64,000 nucleotides of DNA from Buddleja alternifolia. Its lineage: Eukaryota > Streptophyta > Magnoliopsida > Lamiales > Scrophulariaceae. This document shows positions 46,719 through 58,729 of this stretch, one piece after another. Each line of letters starts with the position of its first letter. The first letter of the stretch is position 1. The notes below the pieces were generated by a model. The model was not told where the DNA came from. It did no database searches and saw only the letters and a program-made list of their open reading frames with translations. The stretch lies in assembly GCA_019426215.1 (NCBI GenBank), contig CM033408.1, forward strand, positions 21,148,375 to 21,212,374. The letters run 5' to 3'. A program made the translations under genes and the position numbers.

Positions 46719-48325
46719 TCATTCTCCTCTTATTCTAGGGTAAGCTCCTTTTATGAAACGAATTTGCACAGTAGATGACGCGGTAGCTTCATACACTCTA
46801 ATTGATGCTCTCTTATACACACCAATTGGATCATCAAAAAATTGATTAACACAGTAGATATTTAGTGTATCCAACTCAGTTGCTTGCGACAACACGTACA
46901 GAATGTAGCTTAGCTCGCAATCAGAACCCGAGAAGTTGAAGATCGTGACCTCATTCAATGCCTCCAATCCCATTGCTTGCAACTTCCAGTCCTTTACGTA
47001 GTTGGATACACTATTGCCCGCGTTTTTCCATGGTGCACCCTACACATGTTAAGTCAAATACAATTTTATTTTAGAAACCCAAACAAAGAACGTGTTTAAT
47101 AAACCATGTAATAACTAATCTCTTGACAAACCATAAAACTTAAAATATTACCACCAAATCGACTTTAAGCTCATTCAAGCCTGTACATCTACTGATGAGC
47201 ACCAATGTGACAGCAAGATTGTCAAGCAGCTTTGAACACCTGATCTTTAGGCTGTGCATATTAACAAAAAAGTACTTCGCCATAATGCGATGTAGAGACT
47301 CCGCATGCGCCAACCTCTAAACAAACAATTCAAAAATAAATAAATCAAAACAACTTCTTAAAAGCATTTGTACTTATTCAAACAATGATAGATAGATATA
47401 CCCTAACAAAATCAACCGGGACACATGCTCGTTCGCTGGACAACAATTCTTTTGTCATATTTACAACCTCTCGAAGTAGTCGGTATGTCGAGCAAGTTGA
47501 TGACATGTAGTGTCGATGATGATGTACTATCCACTGTAAAGAACGAGCTAACGGCCCCAATACTTGTAAATGACCCGGACCCTGTTCGTCTTGTTTCAAT
47601 AAAATAACAAGGACATCTACATTGGGGAAGTGTACTTTTATATTCACATTTCCTTGGGCCCGATTGAATGTCATCTTGAATATTTTTACAGAAGGCAAAT
47701 ATGCCTCAAATTCTGTTAGTCCTCTAAAATCACAGTTCAATAACTGCAAATCATTCAACTCGGGACACCATTTTCCAAGGCGGGAAGAAAATGTGTTATC
47801 ATATAGCACGATGTGCTTCAATATGAGTCTTTTTAAATTTCGTAAATTATATCTATCTTCCCACCTAACAATGTAGTTCGGTAGATATAATTTTAACTGA
47901 ACAAGAGTGTGTGACAAAAACAGGCCGTTAGGGAGTGAAGTGGACAACCGGCCGACTAATTTCAGTATACGCACAGAATGATCTGTTCCAAACGCCACCC
48001 ACTCTTGCCTTATCCAATGCAATGCCTCGGCCCCCATTGGTAACTCAAAGCTCAAGGTTTCAACCACACTTTCATTATGTTCAAGTATAGTGCGATTAAC
48101 AAAATTAATAAAATCTACACCATGATAACCCCTTTGTTCGAAACGGTTAATATCGAATAAAAGAGTAGGGATGGAATACCAACAATGTTGAAAATATTTT
48201 GATAAAAGACCCAATCGGGCTGCCTCCACAATGCATGCATCCCTTGATAACCTTCCCATAACATGAAAAATTATATCCTCACAAAGGAAACTAAGTCCAT
48301 TATTAGAAATTGTACCTCGTTCCAT
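46719..48325 (-). CDS. F-box / LRR (FBD-like) protein, three exons
   Basis: Minus-strand gene. Exons are 47402-48325, 47155-47316 and 46719-47039. All junctions are GT-AG in phase 0 and the product is 468 residues. The N-terminus has a degenerate F-box (LCEDIIFHVMGRLSRDA ... LLSKYFQHCW), the SKP1-binding part of SCF ubiquitin ligases. Leucine-rich repeats follow (LVQLKLYLPN, NLKRLILKHI, LNDLQLLNCD). The C-terminal part (ALNEVTIFNFSGSDCELSYI) resembles the FBD tail of this large plant family. These proteins pick targets for ubiquitination; the target here is unknown. The gene is intact. A 168-bp repeat lies on both sides of it, suggesting it came from a tandem duplication. Confidence 0.85.
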
Positions 48326-48436
48326 GATTGTTTATATGAACTATCCTCTGTTTATACTCTGTTTGTACCTTAAGCATACGACAGGAGCTGGAGGTTGATG
48401 ACGACGTGCGGCTGGGCGGAGGTGATGGAGTATGGC

Positions 48437-48600
48437 TGATTTGGGCGGAGCTTGAGCAGCAGAGGCGGATCTGGTCGGAGCTTGGCAGAGTTGGTTTGTA
48501 GATTTTTTGTGAAATTTGCCAAGTCCCAAATAATATATCCCTCTTTTATCTTGACTCTTTGATAAAAAAATATAAATATATTTTGAGCATTTGTAGTTAA
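48437..48600. repeat. Direct repeat flanking the F-box gene, right copy
   Basis: Right partner of 46263-46430. It lies 110-275 bases upstream of the F-box start codon. Confidence 0.8.
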
Positions 48601-48609
48601 AGGTAGTTA

Positions 48610-48985
48610 ACCTTTACCTTTAACTTTAATTAACCTTAACTTATTAGGTAAAAAAATAGTGATAAAAGAGAAAAACAATGCAATGAAACAATGGACCTAA
48701 TTGACAACTTTAATTAACCTTTATCGAGGATATGGAATTTTAAGATCTTGCCAAGATCTTTCATCGAGATAAGAAAATAACTTTAGGGTACAAATAATTA
48801 TTATTAAATATAAGCACATTAAATGACACGACGACTGAGTAAAAAATGTCTCTTGACATTAAAGCGAGCACAGTCACATGTCTTTTGATCCTCACTAACT
48901 TTATTGTCCAAATTTTACAATCATTTCACTGGAAAATCCTATTTAAGCGAATATTTAGTCTTTCAACTATTGTAAAGATTCTTTT

Positions 48986-49017
<32 letters not shown>

Positions 49018-49393
49018 GAAGAAGAAGAAGAAGAAGAAGAAGTAATGTTTTATGTCATCTCTGATTAGTCACTGTTCTACCATTTCTTTAGTTTTGTTAA
49101 GGAAAAAAAATGCAATAAATGAAATTGATTGACTTTAATTTGCTTGATTAATCTTTACCTTAACAAAATAATATTTTACCACATGAGTCGTTGGTAGTGA
49201 AAGGGAGGACTTGCCTTTAACTTTAACTTTAATTAACTTTAATTAACTTTAACTTTAACTTTAATTAACTTTAACTTTAGCCCAATTACTTATTAGGTAA
49301 AAAAATAGTGATAAAAGAGAAAAATAATGCAATGAAACGATGGACCCAATTAACAACTTTAATTAACCTTTATCGAGGATATGAAATTTCAAA
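48610..49393. repeat. Duplicated 'taactttaatt' block plus TAA/GAA microsatellite
   Basis: 48610-48745 and 49235-49390 are near-identical (ATTAGGTAAAAAAATAGTGA, TTTATCGAGGATATG). Between them lies a (TAA)n(GAA)n compound microsatellite at about 48990-49042. No gene. Confidence 0.75.
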
Positions 49394-49394
49394 A

Positions 49395-50626
49395 TCCGTC
49401 TCTAATTCCGACTCTGATTGCCGATGAAAATGAGACTTTTTTTCGGTCTCTAAATCTGTCTCTGTTCGAAATTTAGAGATGGAAAAAATCCGTCTCTAAT
49501 TCGGTCACAAACTAAAGATACATATTTTATTTTTAAATCCGTCTCTAATTCCGACTCTGATTGCCAATGAAAATGAGACCTTTTTTTCGTCTCTAAATCC
49601 ATCTCTGTTCGAAATTTAGAGATGGAAAAAATCCGTCTCTAATTCGGTCTCAAAATAAAGATAAAGATTTTATTTTAAATCCGTCTCTAATTCCGACTCT
49701 GATTGCCGATGAAAATGAGACTTTTCTTCCGTCTCTAAATCCGTCTCTGTTCGAAATTTAGAGACGGAAACAATCCGTCTCTAATTCGGTCTCAAACTAA
49801 AGATAAATATTTTATTTTTAAATCCGTCTCTAATTCCGACTCTGATTGCCAATGAAAATGAGACCTTTTTTTCATCTCTAAATCCGTCTCTGTTCGAAAT
49901 TTAGAGATGGAAAAAACCCGTCTCTAATTCGGTCTCAAAATAAAGATAAAGATTTTATTTTTAAATCCGTCTCTAATTCCGACTCTGATTGCCGATGAAA
50001 ATGAGACTTTTTTTCCGTCTCTAAATCAGTCTCTGTTCGAAATTTAGAGATGGAAAAAATCCGTCTCTAATTCGGTCTCAAAATAAAGATAAAGATTTTA
50101 TTTTTAAATCCGTTTCTAATTCCGACTCTGATTGCCGATGAAAATGAGACTTTTTTTCCGTCTCTAAATCCGTCTCTGTTCGAAATTTAGAGATGGAAAA
50201 AATCCGTCTCTAATTCGGTCTCAAAATAAAGATAAAGATTTTATTTTTAAATCCGTCTCTAATTCCGACTCTGATTGCCGATGAAAATGAGACTTTTTTT
50301 CCGTCTCTAAATCAGTCTTTGTTCGAAATTTAGAGATGGAAAAAAATCCGTCTCTAATTTGCGTAATTTAAAGCCTTCCTTTAGAGACGGATTCAGAGAT
50401 GGAATGTTATCCGTCTTTATATCCGTCTCTAAATCCGTCTCTGTTTTATCCTAAATTTATTTTTCACGAATTTATTGATGAAATTGAGACGGTTTCCTAC
50501 GTTCGTCGGTGATCCGTCTCAAATCAGAGACGGATATCATTTCCGTCTCAAATTCCGTCTCGGATTTGAGACGGATTCGTGTCCGTCTCTGATTTTCCGT
50601 CTCTGAAACCTTGTTTTCTTGTAGTG
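49395..50626. mobile_element. CACTA element end with seven 143-bp subterminal repeats
   Basis: TCTAATTCCG(A)C recurs at 49401, 49543, 49686, 49829, 49972, 50115 and 50258. The repeats are built from CCGTCTCTAAAT and its complement AGAGACGGA. The block ends TTGTTTTCTTGTAGTG at 50626, i.e. CACTACAAGAAAAC on the minus strand, a CACTA terminus. No second terminus is found to the left; the block starts abruptly inside the duplicated sequence at 49393. It is a truncated or terminally deleted copy. Confidence 0.75.
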
Positions 50627-50641
50627 GTTTCCTCTTGTAGA

Positions 50642-50834
50642 AAAGATACATCAAACAAAAATCATACGCAGTATATAAACTTTGAGAAAAAAGATACATC
50701 AAACAAAAATCATACGCAGTATATAAACTTTGAGAAAAAAGATACATCAAACAAAAATCATACGCAGTATATAAACTTTGAGAAAAAAGATACATCAAAC
50801 AAAAATCATACGCAGTATATAAACTTTGAGAAAA
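50642..50834. repeat. 48-bp tandem repeat, four near-identical copies
   Basis: Unit AGATACATCAAACAAAAATC plus 28 more bases, repeated with no visible changes. Because 48 is a multiple of three, open frames run through it on both strands. They are a by-product, not genes. Confidence 0.9.
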
Positions 50835-50849
50835 AAATAGTGTAACAGA

Positions 50850-53167
50850 GAATAGATTATTCGAAACGAAAAATATTTCATTGCAAATTTTCATTGAGAG
50901 CTAATCATACTTCCTAATTTTGATTTTTTCTAGCCTTTCCATAAAATATATTTATTATCTACTTTAGGTTTCAAGTTTTTTGTCATTATAAAATTATTTC
51001 CCCAAGTTTTTTTGGTTTTGAACTAATACCATACTTTAGCATGCAAACTTTACAATGCGTCAAGAGCATTTATGTCCAACAAAATATGGTTATAGAATAC
51101 TAGGGGTGTAATTGAAAGTTTTGATAGTTTAGGGGATATTTGATGTAGGCACCATAGTTCAGGGATGTAAATTGTATTTAACCCAAAATTAGAAATATGA
51201 ATAAGTTATGACATAAAGAAGATAAAACTGCCACATTTCTGAAAAAGAGTTTGATATAAAGAGAAAAGTTTGATATTATATTCGTACCACTTAAAAAAAA
51301 TACTAAAACTCAGTTATCGCGGGTTATTTGCATCCATCTCTCCTAAGGTATTGAATTGGCAAGAACCTTTCCTAAGGTAGTAAAATTTGGCATCCGCCAC
51401 CTCTATGTGCAAAAAAATGTAAAATACTACCCTTTTTAACTTTAGTTTTTTTTTTTAACTTAAAATTTGGCATCCACCACCCCTATGTGCAAAAATTGTA
51501 ATATATTACCCTTTTTAACTTTAATTTTTTTTTTCAACTTCACATCATCTATTCTTATTTTCTTCTCTTTTTCTTCGTCGTTTTTTTGTTCTAAATAGAA
51601 AGAGAATGAATAAGAAATATAATAAATATAAAAGAAAATTTGATCATTCACTCGGTAAAATGATGATTTAAAATATATAATATGATAGTACATGAACAAT
51701 AGATGCCTAAACTATCAAATAACATGCTACATATCATTAGTTTTTAATGGCGACATCTCTAAATCCGTCTATGGTCTCGTAAGCCCAACAAAAAGTTACT
51801 TTCAAAAATTCATGTTTTTCAGAGCAACTAAAAACAATACAAATCTATAAAGATATAAATTTTTTGTTGTTTATAGAAAGAAAGTAGAGCACTATCACTT
51901 TATTAAAAATTTGTTTAAAATATTCAAAATAACAATTTAAGGACCATACAATGAAATTCGAAGGATCAAATATTTAAGTTTATTTACTAGAAGTATAATA
52001 TCTTATTTGTTAAATATTTTTTAATTTAAAATAATAGTTCGTTAGAATTCTTTTAATTAAAAGTTTTCATAAGTTTAATTTTATTTCTTTTTTCCACATA
52101 AAAAGAAAAACGGAGGGAGAAAGAAAAAAAAAATTTAATAATAAAAAAAGAAAAATAACGATAAAAATGGTTGTTTATAATTTTTTCTACTCACAGGGGT
52201 AGTTAATAACAAATTTAGTTACTACAGTCTACAGTGAAGGCCCTTGCCAAGTACAATAACTTAGGTTAGGGGAGGTGGATGCAAACAAACCAGTTATTGC
52301 GGTCCCCTTCTTTTTTTCTTTTTTTTTTAATTTCTAACTTTTTAGTAGATACTATTCAGGATCAAAATAAGTGACCACAAGTTTTGAGAAACTTTTTGAA
52401 CCAGTGGAAATTTTATAATAGTATAAATAAATAAATATAATATTATATTAACAATAATAATAAATACATATAATATAATTTAATACAATACAATACTATA
52501 TATAATGGATAAGTTTGGATCCACTTCTCGATTAATAAGTCAATTTGTATGATGAACTTTTCAAAATTGTCATTTCAAATAAGTGCTTATAGAAATGTAA
52601 AAAATTTGAAAAAATTACAATTAAGTGACTTCTTATAAAAAAATACTCGAAAAAAAGTCCAAAAGTCACTAATATGTCTTCAAGATGGACTAGGAAGAAG
52701 TGACTTTTCATTTGAAAAGTGCTTCCAAACAAATCCAATATATGTCTCGATATAGATTTTCAAACTATCATTCTAAAAGGGAAACTAGAAAAGAAACGAG
52801 ATGTTATATGTTATCAAGTAGTCTTTTAATAGTTTTTCAAATAACCAGGCAAGGTAAAGAAAAGGACTATGGATAGCATCTATAATGTATAGCTATATAT
52901 ACTGCTCGAGCAATGAGATCATAAATACACCCTGCTGCAAAATTTATCTCTATTGGTAATTACAAGGCAAAGAATGAAAGTAGGAAGAAAAAAAGAAAAA
53001 AAAAAGAAAAAGGAAAATGATTTAACAATAAGTACAACATCAAATTAAGCTTTGTGCATTGAATGACAAAAAAACCCGAATATCACTTCACCCCAGCATT
53101 TTACACTAGACTCCGAGCTGTTTCCATGGAAGATGGATCAAATGCAGCGTGAAAAGAATGTTACATA
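50850..53167. other. AT-rich intergenic DNA
   Basis: Contains an 80-100-bp duplication at about 51395-51540 (CCTATGTGCAAAAA, CTACCCTTTTTAACTTTA) and long A or T runs. No gene is seen. The last 300 bases would hold the 3' UTR of the pectinesterase. Confidence 0.5.
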
Positions 53168-55724
53168 TTATACTCCTCTGAAATAAAGCTTCAGAACACT
53201 GAGTTTATTGCTTGTGAACTTTGTTGGCTGCGAAACCGGGCTAAGAGCTGGCGCGTCCGCGTATACATGTGATGTCTCTGGAGGCCCTGCGATTCCTGAT
53301 ATAGGAATCGAAGGCGAACTTTCATCAGACGGAGGAGAATTATCGGTATTTGGAGTCTCGGAATTATTGCTAGGTTGAGGAGGTGTGGAGTCAGTCGTGG
53401 GAGGTGGTGGTGGTGGGGTAGCAGGAGTTTCAAGAACATCAGGTGGTGTATTAACATATGCAGCTTTATCTTTAGCTGAACCTAAATCTTTATTCTCTTC
53501 TGGCACAACTGGGGAGTATTTAATATTTGGATCATCTTTAGGGACCGGAAAGATAAATTCAGCATTGTACGGGACCTTCGTGGGGGCGATCCATCGAGTA
53601 CCATCGATAAACTCAGCAGCTGTGAAACGTTGGACACGGTTTGATGGCAACTCTTTGATACCTGGCCATTTTTCGCGTTCTGCCTTGGGTGCAGCTGGTC
53701 CCCTGTTGTTGAATTCGACGTAGAAGAGGGTTTCAATGTAAGACTCACCGGGCCATTTTACCCATCCGAGTGGCTGAATCAAGTCATCAAGGAAAGATTC
53801 CATGATAATGGTTCTTGAGAATTGTCTCCAGGGCCTGCCAAGGTAGGATTTGTGATGTTTGGTTAAAGGTTGAAATTCGGGGTCGGCTTTAAATGTGCAG
53901 TTTTGAAGGACGAATCCTGTGGGTTGGCGCACATTGGTCCTGCCCTGTGCTGTCGCTATGCATTCCTGGCCCCCCAACGGCTTCCGGAATAATAAGGTGC
54001 ATCCCTGGAACACTGCAGCGCTGTCTCCAAAGATGAAGTCTATTGTGCCTGAGATGACGCAGTCTCTGTAGTATTGACGGTAGGTGTGTGCGTAGAGGGT
54101 GTCTTGGTATCCATCCATATGGCAATTATAGAAGATTACTAGGTCGGCGCTAACACGCAATGCCACTGCCTGTTCCTTGATTGGACCTGCAGAGTTTTCG
54201 AATCCGATATCCCTGGCGATGAAATGATCTCCTTCCACAGCTGCATCAAATAAAATCCAATTAATTAAGTAAAGAACAAAATATCATGCACCACGGTATT
54301 CTTAGTTTAGATACGCCATTTGATCTGATGTTTTATTTTGTATTCAAGTCACAGGTACACATGTATATAACATGTCACTGAAATATACACTTTGATGTGG
54401 ATCATATACTGTTTAGTTCAGATTCTTTGTACTCATTTTGTGTTTTATGTTATATTACACAATAGAGATACACTCCAGGTGTATAAATTTTATTTAAGTA
54501 TACCTTTTGATGTGGATCATATTCATTTGTCGTGCATTTGTTATATGCATAATTAAAAAAAATATTGATCAACATTTACAAAGATAGGTCCTTGCTGATC
54601 AACATATATCATGATATTATCGACCTCACCCGGATGTTATTGACAATATATCTTTTGCAAAGAACTCCATATAAGAAATTTGCAACAATGATATATATAT
54701 ATATATATATATGCATACCAACAGTTGCTGAGTTGAAGGTGCTGGATCCATCTTTATAGTTCAATTTCCCAGTGATCCTGGTCTTGGTAGGTCCATCTCC
54801 AATCATAAAGAGCTTGGTGAGTGTGGAATCTATGTGTACCTTCTCTTGATAAATACCCTCTTTGATGTGCAATACAAATGTTCTATTGCTATTTCTTGGG
54901 ATTTCTTTTAGAGCCTCATTAATAGTCCTGTACTTGCCACTCCCATCCTTAGCCACAATCAAGTCTATCTTAAGGTGCTCTGGCGGAGCATTAAGAAGTT
55001 TACGCTTGTTGAATTCCATCCAATCTGGGAAGTCGTCATTGTGTCCCATCACAGGAAGACGTTCTGACAGAAGACGACGACTGGTTATGTTCTGGGACCC
55101 ACCCATAGACTCGAGAAACGTAGCGATCTCCGCCACCATAGCAAGTGCATTGCTAGTCATTTCCATTGCCATTTTAAGGGCGTCTCTCATTTTCTCTCCA
55201 GAATCGCCTGGGACACCTTCAAAACCATCTAGGCACGTTTCTTGGTATGTGATGGCACCGCTAAGCCAAATCTTCAAGTCCGATAGCATGTTATCAAAAT
55301 ACGTGATGTCAAAAGTGTTGAACTTGTTGAACGATCTCTTGAGATCATGGACAGCCCGATTTGCAAGGTCTCGACACGTTGCAAAAGCTGCTTTTCCTCT
55401 TTGATCTTTTTGAACTTGTTCGAGGACTGTGGAATTCTTGACCGCGTCGTTAATGTGTTTCATGGCAGCCTCGAAAGCCAGCTCGATCAGCTTTTTAGGG
55501 TCGGTGGTGTCGTTTGCTGCAGACTTGAGGCTTTCCACGCAAGCTTGTTCATAATCCGTGGTTTGGCATATATTAGTGATAGCTTTTTGGGAGGCGGATA
55601 CATCGGGACCTTTAGATTTATCCTTTTTTAGGCTTGTTACGGTAAGAGCTACCACCATGGCTACCAGGATTAAAGAACAAACAGCAACTATGGCAATTTT
55701 TTTCTTACGAACGTCTAACGCCAT
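53168..55724 (-). CDS. Pectinesterase with inhibitor pro-domain, membrane-anchored, long Pro/Ser tail
   Basis: Exons 54719-55724 and 53168-54240, GT-AG intron in phase 1, 692 residues. A membrane segment (about 9-31) follows a KKK motif, suggesting type II insertion. The PMEI pro-domain (about 45-210) keeps its cysteines (NICQ, ACVE, ATCRDL, ETCLDG). Processing motifs are RRLL (216-219) and RKLL (241-244). Catalytic motifs are GIYQEK, QAVAL (359), QDTL (Asp382), DFIFG (Asp403) and LGRPW (Arg471). It removes methyl esters from wall homogalacturonan. Residues about 566-692 form a Pro/Ser/Thr-rich tail (TPATPPPPPPTTDS) not usual in the family. It most resembles pollen-type PME21-like enzymes; that is inference. 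Confidence 0.92.
54241..54718 (-). other. Pectinesterase intron with TA microsatellite at the donor
   Basis: 478-base intron. The donor G|GTATGC is followed within a few bases by about twelve TA units (54690-54713). Confidence 0.85.
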
Positions 55725-57376
55725 GTTCGATCAAAAATATTTATCGGTTTCCACCTTTTTTTCTTGTTTTTTTGTTTTTTCTCCAATTGTAGTTAGAATT
55801 TTGTCAAGATGACTCCAAAATTGTTATGAAGTTATGATGCAATGCAATTGGAGAGGGGCCTAAAGAATTTGTAAGACCCTCTCCTTGTAGCATAGGAATG
55901 AGAACAAAGTATTAAAGATTGGGGTGGAGAGACCTAGTTAGCATAAGTGCTCTTGGAAATGAAAGAAGGGCAAAAGTTGGACTAAAATTCAAAAAGTGGT
56001 TGTTTCTGTTGTGGAACATGAGAGGCTTGGAGGTAAAAAGACGAGTCAACCACTCATTTATCACTATAAACAAGCTATGACATTTCCATAAGGTAAGGAG
56101 ATTTTGCATTACAACCACTACTTCAACCATGTAAGAGCTTATGTAGTAAAGAGGGCCGGAAAACAAGGTTTGCCAACTAGTTATTTAATCAAGATCAACT
56201 TATTATTATATCTAATATAAGTTACTTAATTTAGCAAGTGATTATTCACTCTGTCCCACTAGGACGACGCGTTTGACTTTTTATAGGAAATAAGAGAAGT
56301 TAAAATTTGACAATTTACTTCCGAAATCACCATTTATCAATTAAAAATGAAGACCATTACGTGAAAAAAAAACGAATTTAGTGGTCATTTAAATGAATTC
56401 TTTTCAACATATAATTTACTTTTTATTTATTTCATATTGTAAAGCATGAATAATTCAGAATAATTTACGTTGCTTAACTCTTTTTGATGATTAAAATGAT
56501 CCTCAAAAATATTGTAGAAATGAGTTGATAAGGTTAAATAAGTTGATACATGATGGCGATTAGAATAGAAGTTTAGTTTATAGTTTACACAATAATTTCT
56601 TGAATATAAGTTCAATTTACTATAAACACTAATTATTTTTTTATCAAAGAACATGAGCAGATTTTCAAAGAAATCATCAGTTTATTTTGATTATTAAGAA
56701 TAAAAGACACATAAATCTTGGAAATTATAAAATTTTATTGTATGATGTACTAATTACTAGTAACATCTTTACTTATCAATCTTTTGAAATTCATCTACCG
56801 GCCATAAGAGTCAAATTTTGATCATTTATTTATATACTAATGTAATCATCCTTATATTGTAACTTTTATTTTATAATAAACAAAAACAATAGTTCACGCT
56901 TGAGTCACACTCCCATCTACTCCTTCGGATTAAATAATTTAGCTATTATTGTCGCTCGCTCGCTCGATATAATAAAGGATGATGCAAGAGGCATTATATA
57001 TATGCTCCACGTTATTGTTAATATATATGTTGAGTATACTCCTAGTCTTGCAGGGGTCTATGCAGGCTTTTATGTATACCACTCGAGGTATTTAGCATTG
57101 GCAAATAATTCCGTAAGGTACTAAATTCTGGTAAAAAATTCTTTCGCGAGTTCGACTGTTAGTCAACTATTAAAATAATGGGCAAAATTATGATCCAGAG
57201 AAAACAAAAAGGAAAATCACGAGTTAATGCAGCTTTCTTGAAGATGGAAGACCCAATGAATCTTGTTGTGCTTGGGGTACTTTGTGTTATTTGAAACAAA
57301 AATTATAGGACCTTAGCACTATAAAATCATTATTTACCAATTATTTTATGTTAAAGATTCTGTGTAAATAAAAATA
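55725..57376. other. Intergenic region between pectinesterase genes
   Basis: Holds the promoter of the upstream-facing pectinesterase near 55725-55900. It is otherwise AT-rich with no gene, repeat family or RNA that I can support. Confidence 0.5.
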
Positions 57377-58532
57377 AGGGTTAAATTCACTTTGATCCCC
57401 TGTATTATAGGGAAGGCGTCAAACACCCACTACCAAACACCCCCTCGAAATATTAATAAACAAAAATGTCCTTGATCGAAATGATAAATTCACTTTGCAC
57501 CCATCTATTACAGTTTATACATTACTTTGTCCTCTCTATAATTATATTTTAATTAATTTAGCCCCAAATTTTATTTTATGATAATTTTATTGAATAAAAG
57601 CCTTGAATTAATTATAAATAAATAAAATATAACTGCCATAATATTGAGATAATAAACTATAAATTTTAAATTATTTCATCTAATTTTGTATAATTAATGT
57701 GTTATAATTTTTTTTTTAGATAACTTAGTTGTACTAACAACTATTAGAAAAAATTATTGTTATTTTGTGTTTTCTAATTTTGGTTGCACTTCCATAAAAA
57801 TAAATAATTGAATATTAAAATTACTCATATAATATGGATTGAACTATGTATGCACTTCTTATAAATAAAATAGTATATTTTATACCAATAAAAAAAAGCA
57901 AAAAAACAAAAAAAACAATGATTGCTAATTAACATAAAAAAAAAGTTATGTGCTTAAATAAGTGTATATACAATAAAAAGGCAGTACAAATAGGTTTATC
58001 ACTTTATCTTATGGATAATATAAAACTTAAAAAATAAATGATAATATTTTTAAAGAAATATTAATCTAACAATAAATTACATGAATTATCAATAGTTATT
58101 TAAAATAAAAATTAAGTATTAGCAGAAGTTTGATATATAATAGAAAATAATTTATTAATAATGATCATAAAAAATTATGTGAGATTAATTTGAGTTTAAC
58201 CCATCTTATTTATTATACTACAACCATATTTTATTGTTTATTGCATTGCAGATTAGTTTATTTAATAAATTTAGCAGTAGACCAATTGAGGACAAATTAT
58301 ACTACAAATATAATTGCAAAAGGGCAAAGTGCTATAGATTATAACAGATGTGTTAAAAATAATTTATAATTTCATATAAATAAATGGTATTTTGCCCATT
58401 AATATGTCCAACGGGCGTTTGAAGAGTTTCTTGGCAAAGGCGGGGGTGTTTGAACATTTTTATTATACAAAGGGTGTTTAATCACTTTAATGTCTTTCTC
58501 ATAGTACAACGGGGCAAAATGAATTTCACCCT
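57377..58532. mobile_element. Non-autonomous TIR element, 1.16 kb
   Basis: Left end AGGGTTAAATTCACTTTG; right end, on the minus strand, AGGGTGAAATTCATTTTGCCC. Both arms continue with matching 'caaacaccc' words. Both sides show AAAAATA next to the terminus, a possible target duplication but in A-rich DNA. No coding frame. It ends 200 bases beyond the stop of the next gene. Confidence 0.5.
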
Positions 58533-58729
58533 AAAAATAAAAATTTACTTAGTTTTAGAGTTCAAAATCAGAAAATGCATCACTTTCACAATACAAATAC
58601 TAATAATCCAAAGAACATTAACTAAAAACACAATATATATATATATCCTAACTTACATTTTAATTTAACTATGGGGTAGTCTTTTATTGTGATTATGTGA
58701 ATATATCTAATCTTTCAAGGGACGAACAA

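Noticed and set aside
50472..50894. Open frames on both strands with a 16-residue repeat
   Set aside because: Produced by the 48-bp tandem repeat, whose length is a multiple of three.
53385..53723. Gly-rich plus-strand frame
   Set aside because: Antisense of the Pro-rich tail and catalytic end of the pectinesterase.
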